A DNA stretch of 64,000 bases from Actinoplanes nipponensis (GTDB taxonomy: Bacteria > Actinomycetota > Actinomycetes > Mycobacteriales > Micromonosporaceae), in NCBI RefSeq assembly GCF_016862275.1, contig NZ_BOMQ01000074.1, positions 62,001 to 126,000 of the forward strand, written 5' to 3'. The notes beneath the pieces are model-generated. The model was not told the DNA's origin and ran no database searches. It saw only the letters and a program-made list of their open reading frames with translations. This document shows, one piece after another, positions 1 to 7,861 of the stretch. A program made the position numbers and the translations under genes. Positions within the stretch are counted from its first letter, which is position 1; every line of letters begins with the position of its first letter.

Positions 1-399
1 GACCGCCAGGCCACCGACGCCGCCGCCGGCCGCACCGGCGACCTGGGTGACGGTGCCGTCCGCGTTGTGCACGTGCGGCGCGGCGCCGGAGTCGTCGTGC
101 GGCGCGACGCCCGGCTGTGCGGCTCCGGGCTGCGCAGCGCCGGTGTCGCCCGGGAGCGCGGCACCGTGCGGTGCGCCGGAGTCGTCGTGTGACGTGCCGG
201 CGCCCGCCGCGCCTTCCATGTCGTGCCCGCCGTTCGCCGCGGCCGGCGCCGAGCGGGCCTGCTCGACCGAGTTGTTGAGGCGCCCGATGCCGTAGCCGGC
301 GAACAGGACCACCACGACGACGGCGGCGAACGCGGCCAGCCGGAAGCCGGCCCGGTCGGACGCGGCCTCGGGCGGCGCCTGCTCGAGGGTGTCAGGCAT
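1..399 (-). CDS. Membrane-anchored protein of copper operon, partial
   Basis: The gene starts at 399 and runs off the left edge, so its C-terminus is missing. About 20 N-terminal residues are followed by one hydrophobic segment (AAFAAVVVVVLFAGYGIG). A low-complexity stretch rich in His, Asp, Gly, Ala and Pro follows (NGGHDMEGAAG, repeated AAQPG and DDSGA). Its start overlaps the end of copZ by 8 bp (ATGCCTGA), so translation is probably coupled. I recall actinobacterial proteins beside CopZ with this layout, in which a single TM and a His/Met-rich linker precede an extracytoplasmic domain. An exported metal-handling role is therefore likely but inferred. The catalytic or binding domain would lie outside the window. 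Confidence 0.7.
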   Translation of the reverse strand, partial: MPDTLEQAPPEAASDRAGFRLAAFAAVVVVVLFAGYGIGRLNNSVEQARSAPAAANGGHDMEGAAGAGTSHDDSGAPHGAALPGDTGAAQPGAAQPGVAPHDDSGAAPHVHNADGTVTQVAGAAGGGVGGLAV

Positions 400-604
400 C
401 GGCGAGCTCGTACCCGGCCTCGTCAATGGCGCCCCGGACGGCCTCGGTGGCCAGCGGCGCCGCGCTGGTGACGGTGACGGCGCCGGAGGCGAGGTCGACC
501 TCGACGGCGTCGACGCCGGGGAGCTCGGAGATCTCACTGGTCACGGCCTGGACGCAGTGCGCGCAGGTCATCCCGGTCACGGTGTAGGTGCTGGTGACGG
601 ACAT
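392..604 (-). CDS. copZ: Copper chaperone CopZ (HMA domain)
   Basis: A 70-residue single heavy-metal-associated domain protein. The metal-binding motif MTCAHC sits at residues 12-17 in the first loop of the ferredoxin-like fold, and length and motif match CopZ/Atx1 chaperones. It binds Cu(I) in the cytosol and passes it to an export ATPase, which is not in the window. The ATG at 604 is preceded by a GGAAG Shine-Dalgarno. It lies about 100 bp downstream of csoR and overlaps the following membrane gene, which indicates one copper-inducible operon. Confidence 0.93.
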   Translation of the reverse strand: MSVTSTYTVTGMTCAHCVQAVTSEISELPGVDAVEVDLASGAVTVTSAAPLATEAVRGAIDEAGYELADA

Positions 605-707
605 GGTCTTCCCTTCCTCGGGCGAGCCGGCGGGGCCCGGCGACTCTTTGGTTTGTCGTCCCGCCCGCGCTTGTCCTGCTCTCGCGCGGGCGCCGACGGC
701 GGCTCGG

Positions 708-1013
708 TCAGGAGCGAACGAGCCGGGCGATGGCGTCCGACGCCTCTTTGACCTTGGCGCTCGGGTCGCCGGCCCGGGCCGCGTCGACGACGCAGTGGGC
801 GAGATGGTCCTCGAGCAGACCGACGGCGACGGCATGCAGGGCGCTCTTCGCCGCGGAGATCTGGGTGAGGACATCGATGCAGTACGTGTCCTCATCGACC
901 ATCCGCTGCAGGCCGCGGATCTGGCCCTCGATGCGACGCAGCCGCCCGAGCAGGGCCGCCTTGTCGCCCGAGTAACCGTGCGGTCCGGGATGGTCGTCGT
1001 GGTCGGTCGTCAT
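708..1013 (-). CDS. csoR: Copper-sensing repressor CsoR
   Basis: A 101-residue all-helical regulator of the CsoR/RcnR family. With the start at 1013, the Cu(I) ligands are Cys45, His70 and Cys74. This spacing (25 and 4) equals Cys36/His61/Cys65 of the mycobacterial CsoR. The motif RLRRIEGQIRGLQRM is the conserved first helix. Two upstream in-frame Met codons (1025, 1034) would place the start inside the presumed operator, so 1013 is preferred. First gene of the csoR-copZ operon, expected to be autorepressed and released by Cu(I). Confidence 0.94.
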   Translation of the reverse strand: MTTDHDDHPGPHGYSGDKAALLGRLRRIEGQIRGLQRMVDEDTYCIDVLTQISAAKSALHAVAVGLLEDHLAHCVVDAARAGDPSAKVKEASDAIARLVRS

Positions 1014-1023
1014 GGCACCCACC

Positions 1024-1040
1024 ATACCCCCCACCCGTAT
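1024..1040. promoter_or_regulatory. Candidate CsoR operator
   Basis: ATACCCCCCACCCGTAT is a GC-tract flanked by ATAC and GTAT inverted ends, the layout reported for actinobacterial CsoR sites. It lies 10 bp upstream of the csoR start, where binding would block transcription of the whole operon. The match is by eye; no footprint exists. Confidence 0.6.
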
Positions 1041-1125
1041 ATCGATCCGCGCCGCGGCGGCGCGTTTCCTGTGCGCTTCGTCTCGCCGTACGGCCCCGAA
1101 AGTCGCGTCACTCCCCTCCCTCCGG

Positions 1126-3282
1126 TCAGCCCGCCACGGCCAGGGCCAGGGGCAGCACGGCCGGGGCGCCGGCGAGCCGGAGCGCCCGGCCCGCCAGGAC
1201 CATGGTCCAGCCCGAGTCCGACATGTCGTCCACCAGCAGAACCGGCCCGTCGAGGTCCGGCAGGGACCGCGCCACCTCCGGCGGAACCGTGAACGCGTCG
1301 TGCAGGGCGAGAACCCGCTGCGCGCTGTTCCCCCGCGGGCCGTCGTCGCCCGCGTGCGTGGAGGTCAGCGTCCCCAGCAGCGGGAGCCGGCCCACGGCCG
1401 CGATCCGCTCGGCGAGGCTGTCGACCAGCTCGGGCCGGCGGTGCGACCCCACCGAGACCACCGCCGCCGGGCGCTGGGCCCAGGCGTCGTCGCCGTGTGC
1501 CCAACCCTTCAGTACCTCGACGACGGCGCCCATCATCTCGTCGGTTACCGGGCCGTCCGCCGCGTCCGGACCCACGAGCGCCCGCAACCTGTCGCCCCAG
1601 CCGAGGTCGGACAGCCGCCCCACGGCGCGACCCGGCAGGATCTGCTCGCCCGGGCCGATCTTGCCCTTCAGCGGGACGCCGACCGTGGCCAGGCCGGTGG
1701 GCCAGAGCTTCTTCGGCGAGATCTCCACGCCGGCGTGGCCGAGGAAGGTCTGCGCCGCGGCCAGCGCCCCCGTCGACACCTCCGCGTCGAACAGCGGGTC
1801 GGCGCAGTTGTCGCAGCGGCCGCACCGGGTGGCTTCGGGATCGTCGAGGCAGCGGCGCAGGAACTCCATCCGGCACGCCGCCGTCCCGGCGTACTCGATC
1901 ATGGTCTGCTGCTCGGCGGTCCTGGCCTCGGCGACCCGGCGCAGCCGCGCGGTGTCGTAGGTCCACGGCTCGCCGGTGGCGAGCCAGCCGCCGCGGGTGC
2001 GGCGAACCGCGCCGTCCACGTCGAGGACCTTGAGCATCAGCTCCAGGCGGGTGCGACGCAGGTCGACGATCGGCTCCAACGCCGGCGTCGACAGTGGCCG
2101 CTCCGGCGACAGCGCCTCCAGCACCGTGCGGACCTGCCCCTCCGGCGGGAACGCCAGGGATGCGAAATAGCGCCAGATCGCGACGTCCTCGGGCCCCGGC
2201 AGCAGGATGACCTCGGCGTGCTCGACCGCTCGGCCGGCCCGGCCGACCTGCTGGTAGTAGGCGATCGGGGAGGGCGGGGCGCCGAGGTGGACGACGAAGC
2301 CCAGGTCCGGTTTGTCGAAGCCCATGCCCAGCGCCGACGTGGCCACCAGCGCCTTGATCTTGTTGTCCAGCAGGTCCTGCTCGGCGGCGCGGCGGGCGGA
2401 ATCCTCGACCTGCCCCGTGTACGACGCGACCGCGAACCCGCGCGACCGCAGGAACTCGGCGGTCTCCGTGGCCGCGGCGACGGTCAGCGTGTAGACGATG
2501 CCGGAACCGGGCAGCCGATCGAGGTGATCGGCGAGCCACGCCAGCCGGTGCGCGGGATTGGGCAGGTCGAGCACGGCCAGCCGCAGCGAGTCGCGCTCCA
2601 GCGAGCCGCGCAGCACCAGCGCGTCGCCAAGCTGCTCCGCGACATCGGCGGTCACCCGCGAGTTGGCCGTGGCGGTGGTCGCGAGCACCGGCGTGCGGGC
2701 CGGCAGACCGGCCAGGAACGTGCGCAGCCGCCGGTAGTCGGGGCGGAAGTCGTGGCCCCAGTCGGAGACGCAGTGCGCCTCGTCGACCACCAGCAGGCCG
2801 GTGCTGGCGGCCAGGCCGGGCAGGACGTTGTCGCGGAAGTCGGGATTGTTCAGCCGCTCGGGGCTGATCAGCAGGACGTCGACCTCGCCGGCCCGGATCT
2901 CGGCGGTGATCTCGCTCCACTCGTCGAGGTTGGCCGAGTTGATCGTGCGGGCCCGGATGCCGGCCCGGGCCGCGGCCTCCACCTGGTTGCGCATCAGGGC
3001 GAGCAGCGGCGAGACGATGACCGTCGGCCCGGCGGGCGGATCACCGGGCTCGGCGGTGATGCCGTCCCGCAGCAGCGCCGTGGCCACGAAGTAGACCGCC
3101 GACTTGCCCCACCCGGTGCGCTGCACGCAGAGCACCCGCCGGCGATCGACCACGAGGGCCTCGATGGCCCGCCACTGATCCTCACGGAGCACCGCATGCT
3201 CGCCGGCAAGTCGGCGCAACACCTCCTCGGCGCATTCACGCACCGCCATCCGCTCGGCTTCGCCCACTGCTGACCGCGTCAT
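1126..3282 (-). CDS. RecQ-family DNA helicase with C-terminal PRTase-like domain
   Basis: A 718-residue ATP-dependent 3'-5' DNA helicase. Walker A is GWGKS (about residue 55). The Walker B/RecQ signature DEAHCVSDWGHDFRPDY lies near residue 170, and motif VI is QQVGRAGR. A RecQ-type zinc module follows (Cys pairs in CRMEFLRRC and CGRCDNC, near 470). The last 60 residues contain PVLLVDDMSDSGWTM, a phosphoribosyltransferase PRPP-loop-like signature (ComF/PRTase style), with no recognisable HRDC. The start at ATG 3282 follows a short in-frame leader; GTG starts further upstream are possible. It stands alone and divergent from the DUF3052-like gene. Helicase assignment is firm; the function of the PRTase-like tail is unknown. 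Confidence 0.9.
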   Translation of the reverse strand: MTRSAVGEAERMAVRECAEEVLRRLAGEHAVLREDQWRAIEALVVDRRRVLCVQRTGWGKSAVYFVATALLRDGITAEPGDPPAGPTVIVSPLLALMRNQVEAAARAGIRARTINSANLDEWSEITAEIRAGEVDVLLISPERLNNPDFRDNVLPGLAASTGLLVVDEAHCVSDWGHDFRPDYRRLRTFLAGLPARTPVLATTATANSRVTADVAEQLGDALVLRGSLERDSLRLAVLDLPNPAHRLAWLADHLDRLPGSGIVYTLTVAAATETAEFLRSRGFAVASYTGQVEDSARRAAEQDLLDNKIKALVATSALGMGFDKPDLGFVVHLGAPPSPIAYYQQVGRAGRAVEHAEVILLPGPEDVAIWRYFASLAFPPEGQVRTVLEALSPERPLSTPALEPIVDLRRTRLELMLKVLDVDGAVRRTRGGWLATGEPWTYDTARLRRVAEARTAEQQTMIEYAGTAACRMEFLRRCLDDPEATRCGRCDNCADPLFDAEVSTGALAAAQTFLGHAGVEISPKKLWPTGLATVGVPLKGKIGPGEQILPGRAVGRLSDLGWGDRLRALVGPDAADGPVTDEMMGAVVEVLKGWAHGDDAWAQRPAAVVSVGSHRRPELVDSLAERIAAVGRLPLLGTLTSTHAGDDGPRGNSAQRVLALHDAFTVPPEVARSLPDLDGPVLLVDDMSDSGWTMVLAGRALRLAGAPAVLPLALAVAG

Positions 3283-3329
3283 GTCCACCACGCCAGCATG
3301 TCTACCAGCCGGCACCGACAGGGCCGGGG

Positions 3330-3367
3330 TTATCCACAGGCTCAGCCGGTCGCGGCCGTTGTCCACA
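3330..3367 (+). promoter_or_regulatory. Pair of DnaA-box-like sequences
   Basis: TTATCCACA (3330-3338) and TTGTCCACA (3359-3367) lie in the same orientation, 29 bp apart, just upstream of the RecQ-like gene. The first is the E. coli consensus DnaA box and the second the GC-rich actinobacterial variant. They could tie the helicase gene to DnaA. Chance occurrence cannot be excluded with only two sites. Confidence 0.4.
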
Positions 3368-3456
3368 GGCCGGCGATTGCCCGCGCGCCGGGCCGGGCGG
3401 CGCTGGCACCCTGGACCGCAGGCGAGCCCGGCAGCGGGGGCGCGATGGTTCGTTCC

Positions 3457-3474
3457 TTGACAACTAAATTTGTC
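3457..3474 (+). promoter_or_regulatory. -35 element with overlapping palindrome
   Basis: TTGACA (3457-3462) overlaps an inverted repeat GACAA-CTAAAT-TTGTC (3459-3474), an AT-rich island just upstream of the 3493 start. This is the geometry of a repressor operator over a promoter. No -10 box is convincing before the start codon, so the transcript could be very short-leadered. Confidence 0.4.
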
Positions 3475-3492
3475 GGTGGCAGCGTGGGCGGC

Positions 3493-3894
3493 ATGACGAA
3501 GACGCTCGCCGAGAAGCTGCTGATCAAGCCGCACACCACCGTCTGGGTTTCCCAGCCGGCGTACCTGCCCTTGCTCACCCCCATGCCCACGGGGGTGCGC
3601 GAGAGCGAGGCATTGGCGACGGCCAGCACGGCGGTGCTGTTCGTCGACGATGCCGCCGGTGCGCGCAAGCTGCTCGAGGAGCACGCCGACGATCTGGCCA
3701 AGCCCGCGGTGCTGTGGATCGCCTATCCGAAGGCCAACAAGGCGGACATCAACCGCGACACGCTCTGGCCGATCGTGGCGGACTTCGACATGCGCCCGAA
3801 CGGGCAGGTCGCGATCGACGACCGCTGGTCGGCGATGCGCTTCCGCCCGAACAGGCCGGGCGAGGGCCGCTTCGCGGGCGGGGCCTCGACCTGA
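3493..3894 (+). CDS. DUF3052-like small protein
   Basis: A 133-residue soluble protein without signal peptide or TM segment. The central VLWIAYPKANKADINRDTLW and the C-terminal VAIDDRWSAMRFRPNRPGEG resemble the DUF3052/YdeI-type small proteins common in actinobacteria, whose biochemical role is not established. The ATG at 3493 is chosen because in-frame upstream sequence overlaps the promoter palindrome. Monocistronic. Family placement is from memory of the motif. Confidence 0.75.
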   Translation: MTKTLAEKLLIKPHTTVWVSQPAYLPLLTPMPTGVRESEALATASTAVLFVDDAAGARKLLEEHADDLAKPAVLWIAYPKANKADINRDTLWPIVADFDMRPNGQVAIDDRWSAMRFRPNRPGEGRFAGGAST

Positions 3895-3971
3895 GGATCA
3901 CAGCGGACGGCGAGACCGGAAGGCCGTAAAGCGGTCGCCACGGCCGGCGACGGAGCATTACGGTCGCGGCC

Positions 3972-4307
3972 ATGTCGAACAGCGCGGCGGTCCTCGACCG
4001 GTTTCTGGCTGCCTGGCTGAGCCGGGACCTCGAAGGTGTCGTCTACTGCCTCGACCCCGATGTCACCTACTGCGGGTCCGACGGCAGCGTCGTCCGGGGC
4101 CGGGAGGCGGTCTCCGCCGTCTTCGCGGAGCAGCTCGGCGGCGATCCCGACCTCACTGTCGCGCCGGTCGCGGTGGTGGGTGACCGGGGTTTCGGCTACT
4201 TCTCGTACCCGGCCGCGGCCGACGGGACCACCCTGCGGGGTGTCGACGTCTACACCGTCCGGAACGGGTTGATCGTCGCCAAGGACGTGCTCAGCAAGAT
4301 CGCCTGA
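3972..4307 (+). CDS. NTF2/SnoaL-like protein
   Basis: A 111-residue single-domain protein with the cone-fold pattern of SnoaL-like proteins: an N-terminal helix (AVLDRFLAAWLSRDLEGV), a DPDVTYCG strand, a GREAV helix and paired C-terminal strands ending in VYTVRNGLIVAKDVL. Such proteins are isomerases, cyclases or ligand binders; the substrate cannot be inferred. It is convergent with the SDR gene, 34 bp away. Confidence 0.75.
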   Translation: MSNSAAVLDRFLAAWLSRDLEGVVYCLDPDVTYCGSDGSVVRGREAVSAVFAEQLGGDPDLTVAPVAVVGDRGFGYFSYPAAADGTTLRGVDVYTVRNGLIVAKDVLSKIA

Positions 4308-4341
4308 GCGCTGACCGGCGCAGCGGGCCCGAGGCAGCGGC

Positions 4342-5067
4342 TCAGCGGCCCAGCACCGTGCCGCCGTTCACGTTGATGATCTGGCCGGTGACGAAGCTGC
4401 CGCCGGGGCCGGCCAGCCAGCGCACGGCCTCCGCGATGTCGTCCGGCACGCCGGCCCGCTTGACCAACGTCGCCGCCACCCGCTGGGCGTGACCTTCCTC
4501 GGTCATCCGGCCCGCGAAGAACTCGCTGTCCGTCACGTAACCGGGGGCGATCACGTTCGCCGTGATTCCCTCGGCGCCGAGCCGGGTGGCCAGGTCCAGC
4601 GCGTAGCCGTGCAGGGCCGCCTTCGCCGCCGAGTACGGGCCGCCGCCGCCCCGCTGGGCCGCGATCGAGCTGGTCAGGATGATCCGGCCGCCCGGGCGGC
4701 GCAGCAGCGGCAGCAGGGCGGTGGTCATTAGGACGGCGGTCAGGACGTTCGAGTCCAGATTCGCCCGCCAGTGCGCCGCCAGCCCCTCCGGGGTGGAGTC
4801 GTCGCCGGCCACGAAGGCGCCCGCATTGTTGACCAGCACGTCCACCGGGCGTCCGGCGACGGCGTCGGCCACCGCGGCGGCCTGGCCGGGAACGGCCAGG
4901 TCGGCGGTGACGGCCGTCGCCTGCGGGCCGATCCACTTCACCGCGTCGGCCAGCACGTCGGGGCGCCGGCCGGCGATGATGACGTCGTAGCCCTCACCCG
5001 CCAGCATTCCGGCCGTCGCCCGTCCGATACCCGTGCCGCCCCCACTGACCACCGCAAGCCTCGCCAT
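4342..5067 (-). CDS. SDR-family oxidoreductase
   Basis: A 241-residue classical short-chain dehydrogenase. The nucleotide-binding GGGTGIGRA is at residues 9-17, NNAG near 80, the catalytic Ser in LTSSIAAQ, and YSAAK is the Tyr-Lys pair. The C-terminal GQIINVNGGTVLG is typical. GRRPD after strand 2 suggests NADP(H) preference. The substrate is not predictable. It ends convergent with the NTF2-like gene and follows the MFS gene on the same strand (39 bp gap), so read-through from the MFS promoter is possible. Confidence 0.88.
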   Translation of the reverse strand: MARLAVVSGGGTGIGRATAGMLAGEGYDVIIAGRRPDVLADAVKWIGPQATAVTADLAVPGQAAAVADAVAGRPVDVLVNNAGAFVAGDDSTPEGLAAHWRANLDSNVLTAVLMTTALLPLLRRPGGRIILTSSIAAQRGGGGPYSAAKAALHGYALDLATRLGAEGITANVIAPGYVTDSEFFAGRMTEEGHAQRVAATLVKRAGVPDDIAEAVRWLAGPGGSFVTGQIINVNGGTVLGR

Positions 5068-5106
5068 GATCCCGACTCTAGAGGAACTGCCCGCGGTGGT
5101 GGCGGA

Positions 5107-6345
5107 TCAGCCGTCGCCGCCGGCCGGCCGGCGGAAGACCGGCGTTGCCGTCGCGAGGGGACGCCAGGCGAGCAGCAGGATCACCGCCATCGCAGCGGCC
5201 GCCGTCCAGAACGTCGCGGTGATCCCGTAGGCCCGGGCCAGCAATCCGCCCAGCAGCGAGCCCAGCGCCGCCCCGCCCAGCTCCAACAGGGAGTACACGC
5301 TGCTCACCCGGCCGTAGATGGGCCCGGGCACCGAACGCTGGCGCAGGGTGGTCACCACGGTGCCCCAGACCGCGGCGTGGACGCTGAACACCACGATCAT
5401 CGCCGCCGCCACCCACGGCGTCCGGGTCAGCGCCAGGGTCGCGTGCAGCGCCGCCTCCACCACGAGCCCGGTACGCAACAGCACGGTCGCGCTCACCGTG
5501 CGGAGCAGGGGCGGAGCCGCCACCGTTCCGGCCAGGCCGCCGACCGCGAACGCCGTCAGCAGCACGCCGTAACCCAGCTGGCCGAGGCCCAGCCGCTCGA
5601 AGGCGTACAGCACGAAGATGGCGAAGGCCGCGCAGAAGACCACGTTGCCGAACGCCATCGTCACCGCCAGGGCGCGCAGCAGGCGGTGCTGCCACAGCCA
5701 GCGGAGGCCCTCCGCGATGTCCGCCCGCAGCGACGTCCGGGGGCGGGGCCGGGTCGCCGGGAGGCTGCCGATGCCGGCGACCAGCGCGGCCGAGGCGGCG
5801 AACGACAGCGCGTTCACCCCGAACGGCGCCGCCGCGGCCACCACGAACAGCCAGGCGCCCAGCGGTTTGGCCGCGAACTGGTTGAGCACCGTGAACGTGG
5901 CGCCCAGCCAGGCGTTGGCCGTCGGCAGCTGGTCCGCGGGCACCAGCGCCGGGACGAAGGCCGACGCCGCCGTGTCCGCCAGCGTCTCGCCCGTGCCCAG
6001 CACGAAGAAGACGGCGTAGATCAGTGGCACGGTGACGGCGTCTCCGGCCACCGCTGCCACCAGGGCGGCCAGCGCCGCGGCCCGGACCAGGTTGACCGTG
6101 ACCACCAGGCGGCGACGGTCCAGGCGGTCCGCCCAGGCCCCGCTGAGCAGGGCGAACAGCAGCCAGGGCAGCTGCTGGGCGAAGACGGCGCCGGCCACCG
6201 CGGCCGGGTCCGTGGTGATTGAGGCGACCAGCAGCGGGCCGGCCGCCATCGTGATGCCGTCGCCGAGGTTGGCGACCGCCGCGGCCGTCCACAGCCGGGC
6301 GAAGTCGGCGCCGAAAAGGGCGCGCGGGAAAAGGACACGCAACAT
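5107..6345 (-). CDS. MFS efflux transporter
   Basis: A 412-residue integral membrane protein with about 12 hydrophobic segments. The N-terminal FARLWTAAAVANLGDGITMAA and the loop GAWADRLDRRRLVV place it in the MFS_3/enterobactin-exporter-like branch of proton-driven drug or metabolite exporters. The ATG at 6345 has a strong GAGGAG ribosome site. Its 5' leader contains a 17-codon ORF and a large hairpin that can expose or trap that site (see 6346-6464), which suggests inducible expression by a translation inhibitor. The exported compound is unknown. Confidence 0.88.
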   Translation of the reverse strand: MLRVLFPRALFGADFARLWTAAAVANLGDGITMAAGPLLVASITTDPAAVAGAVFAQQLPWLLFALLSGAWADRLDRRRLVVTVNLVRAAALAALVAAVAGDAVTVPLIYAVFFVLGTGETLADTAASAFVPALVPADQLPTANAWLGATFTVLNQFAAKPLGAWLFVVAAAAPFGVNALSFAASAALVAGIGSLPATRPRPRTSLRADIAEGLRWLWQHRLLRALAVTMAFGNVVFCAAFAIFVLYAFERLGLGQLGYGVLLTAFAVGGLAGTVAAPPLLRTVSATVLLRTGLVVEAALHATLALTRTPWVAAAMIVVFSVHAAVWGTVVTTLRQRSVPGPIYGRVSSVYSLLELGGAALGSLLGGLLARAYGITATFWTAAAAMAVILLLAWRPLATATPVFRRPAGGDG

Positions 6346-6438
6346 TGCTCCTCGAGACGTGGGTGACGGTCGACGACCGCCCCGGGCGAGGAGCTACGGG
6401 CCGCGGGAGACTAAGCGGCGCGTCCTCGCGTCGGGGCG
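6346..6438 (-). promoter_or_regulatory. Candidate ribosome-mediated attenuator of the MFS gene
   Basis: On the minus strand, CGCCCCG-AC-GCGAGGA (6438-6423, the end of the leader ORF) can pair with TCCTCGC-C-CGGGGCG (6392-6378), giving 14 bp with a small internal loop. Part of the second strand, GCTCCTCG (6394-6387), is also perfectly complementary to the MFS ribosome-binding site CGAGGAGC (6354-6347). The two pairings are mutually exclusive, so the first leaves the site open and the second hides it. Pairing is read directly from sequence; the regulatory logic is inferred. Confidence 0.55.
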
Positions 6439-6464
6439 AAGACCGTTGCCATGTCGAGTTGCAT
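6411..6464 (-). CDS. Leader peptide (17 aa) of the MFS gene
   Basis: A short ORF encodes MQLDMATVFAPTRGRAA and stops at TAG 6411-6413. Its ATG follows AAAGG at a good distance of 7 nt. The ORF ends inside the hairpin that can control the MFS ribosome site. The Arg-Gly-Arg near its end resembles the +X+ arrest motif of macrolide-dependent stalling peptides. An inverted repeat (TGCATCA...TGATGCA, 6460-6494) spans its start and may be an operator. Coding status is inferred from start signal and position only. Confidence 0.5.
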   Translation of the reverse strand: MQLDMATVFAPTRGRAA

Positions 6465-6520
6465 CACGCACCCTTTCTGCCGGCTGATGATGCACTCTAG
6501 ATCGAAACGGGGAGGTACGG

Positions 6521-7861
6521 GTGCGGGGTGGTTCGCCGTGGCGGTATCCCGCGCGCCTGGTGCCGATCGCGTTCCTCGGGGCCATCGCCGTGGGCACCGC
6601 GCTGATGATGCTGCCCGCCGCCCGGGCCGAGCCGGGGCACGCGCCGTTCGTGGTCGCGCTGTTCACCGCCACCAGCGCCGTCTGTGTCACCGGGCTCTCC
6701 GTGGTGGACACGCCGACCTACTGGTCCGGGTTCGGCGAGGTGCTGCTGACCGTGCTGTCGCAGATCGGCGGCTTCGGCATCATGACGCTGGCCACGCTGC
6801 TCGGCCTGCTGGTGTCGCGGCGGCTCGGGTTGCGCAGCCGGCTGCTGGTCCAGGCCGAGAGCGCGGGACTGCTCAGCGGGAACATCGGGGGTGTGCTCGT
6901 CCGGGTGGCGATCGTCATGTTCGCCTCGGAGGCGGTCATCAGCGTCGTGCTCGCCCTGCGGTTCTGGCTGGCGTACGACTATCCGTTCGGGCGGGCCGTG
7001 TGGGAGGCCGTCTTCCACGCCGTGCAGGCCTTCAACAACGCCGGCTTCGCGCTCTACCCCGACAGCCTGGTGCGGTTCGTGGGCGACTGGTGGATCTGCG
7101 TGCCGCTGTCGCTCGGCGTGCTGACCGGCTCGGTGGGCTTCCCGGTGCTGTTCGAGCTGGCCCGCGAGTGGCGTACCCCCGGGTTCTGGTCCACCCACAC
7201 CCGGCTGACCGTGTGGGGCACGGTGTTGCTCAGCGGGGTCGGCTTCCTGGCCTTCCTGGTGTTCGAGTGGAGCAATCCCGGGACCCTCGGGCCGCTCAGC
7301 ACCCCGAGCAAGGTGCTGGCCGCCTTCACCCAGGACGTCATGACCCGGTCCGGCGGCTTCAACAGCATCGACCTGGGCCGGATGAACACCGAGACGGTCG
7401 CCGTCACGAACGGGATGATGTTCATCGGCGGGGGCAGCGCCAGCACCGCCGGCGGCATCAAGATCACCACATTCCTGCTGCTGGCCTACGTGATCTGGGC
7501 CGAGATCCGGGGTGAGCCGGACGTGGTGATCAGCAAGCGCCGGATCGCCGACGAGACGCAACGGCAGGCGGTCACCGTCGCGCTGCTCGGCGTGGCGCTG
7601 GTCTCCGCCGGCACGTTGGCGCTGATCGCGCTCACCGAGGACGTGCCGTTCGACCGGGCGCTGTTCGAGGTGACGTCGGCCTTCGCCACGGTCGGGCTCA
7701 GCACCGGCATCACCGCCACCCTGCCGCCGTCGGCCCAGGTGGTGCTCGTCATCCTGATGTTCGTCGGCCGGGTCGGCACGATCGCCGTGGGCACGGCGAT
7801 CGCGTTGAACACCCGCCGCCGCAACTACCGCTACCCGGAGGAGCGACCCCTCGTTGGCTGA
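6521..7861 (+). CDS. Potassium uptake channel subunit TrkH/KtrB
   Basis: A 446-residue membrane protein built of four M1-P-M2 repeats. The selectivity-filter Gly residues are visible in SAVCVTGLSVV, AFNNAGFALY, MTRSGGFNSID and FATVGLSTGI. GTG 6521 has a GGGGAGG site (6508-6514). Its length fits KtrB-type rather than the longer E. coli TrkH. It forms the K+ pore that works with the cytosolic gating subunit encoded immediately downstream; the two genes overlap by 8 bp. Its 5' region is shared with the divergent MFS leader. Confidence 0.92.
   Translation: MRGGSPWRYPARLVPIAFLGAIAVGTALMMLPAARAEPGHAPFVVALFTATSAVCVTGLSVVDTPTYWSGFGEVLLTVLSQIGGFGIMTLATLLGLLVSRRLGLRSRLLVQAESAGLLSGNIGGVLVRVAIVMFASEAVISVVLALRFWLAYDYPFGRAVWEAVFHAVQAFNNAGFALYPDSLVRFVGDWWICVPLSLGVLTGSVGFPVLFELAREWRTPGFWSTHTRLTVWGTVLLSGVGFLAFLVFEWSNPGTLGPLSTPSKVLAAFTQDVMTRSGGFNSIDLGRMNTETVAVTNGMMFIGGGSASTAGGIKITTFLLLAYVIWAEIRGEPDVVISKRRIADETQRQAVTVALLGVALVSAGTLALIALTEDVPFDRALFEVTSAFATVGLSTGITATLPPSAQVVLVILMFVGRVGTIAVGTAIALNTRRRNYRYPEERPLVG

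Noticed and set aside
6346..6520. Possible c-di-AMP (ydaO) riboswitch before trkH.
   Set aside because: Potassium transporter genes often carry it, but none of the conserved core sequences was seen; the structure belongs to the opposite strand and the MFS gene.
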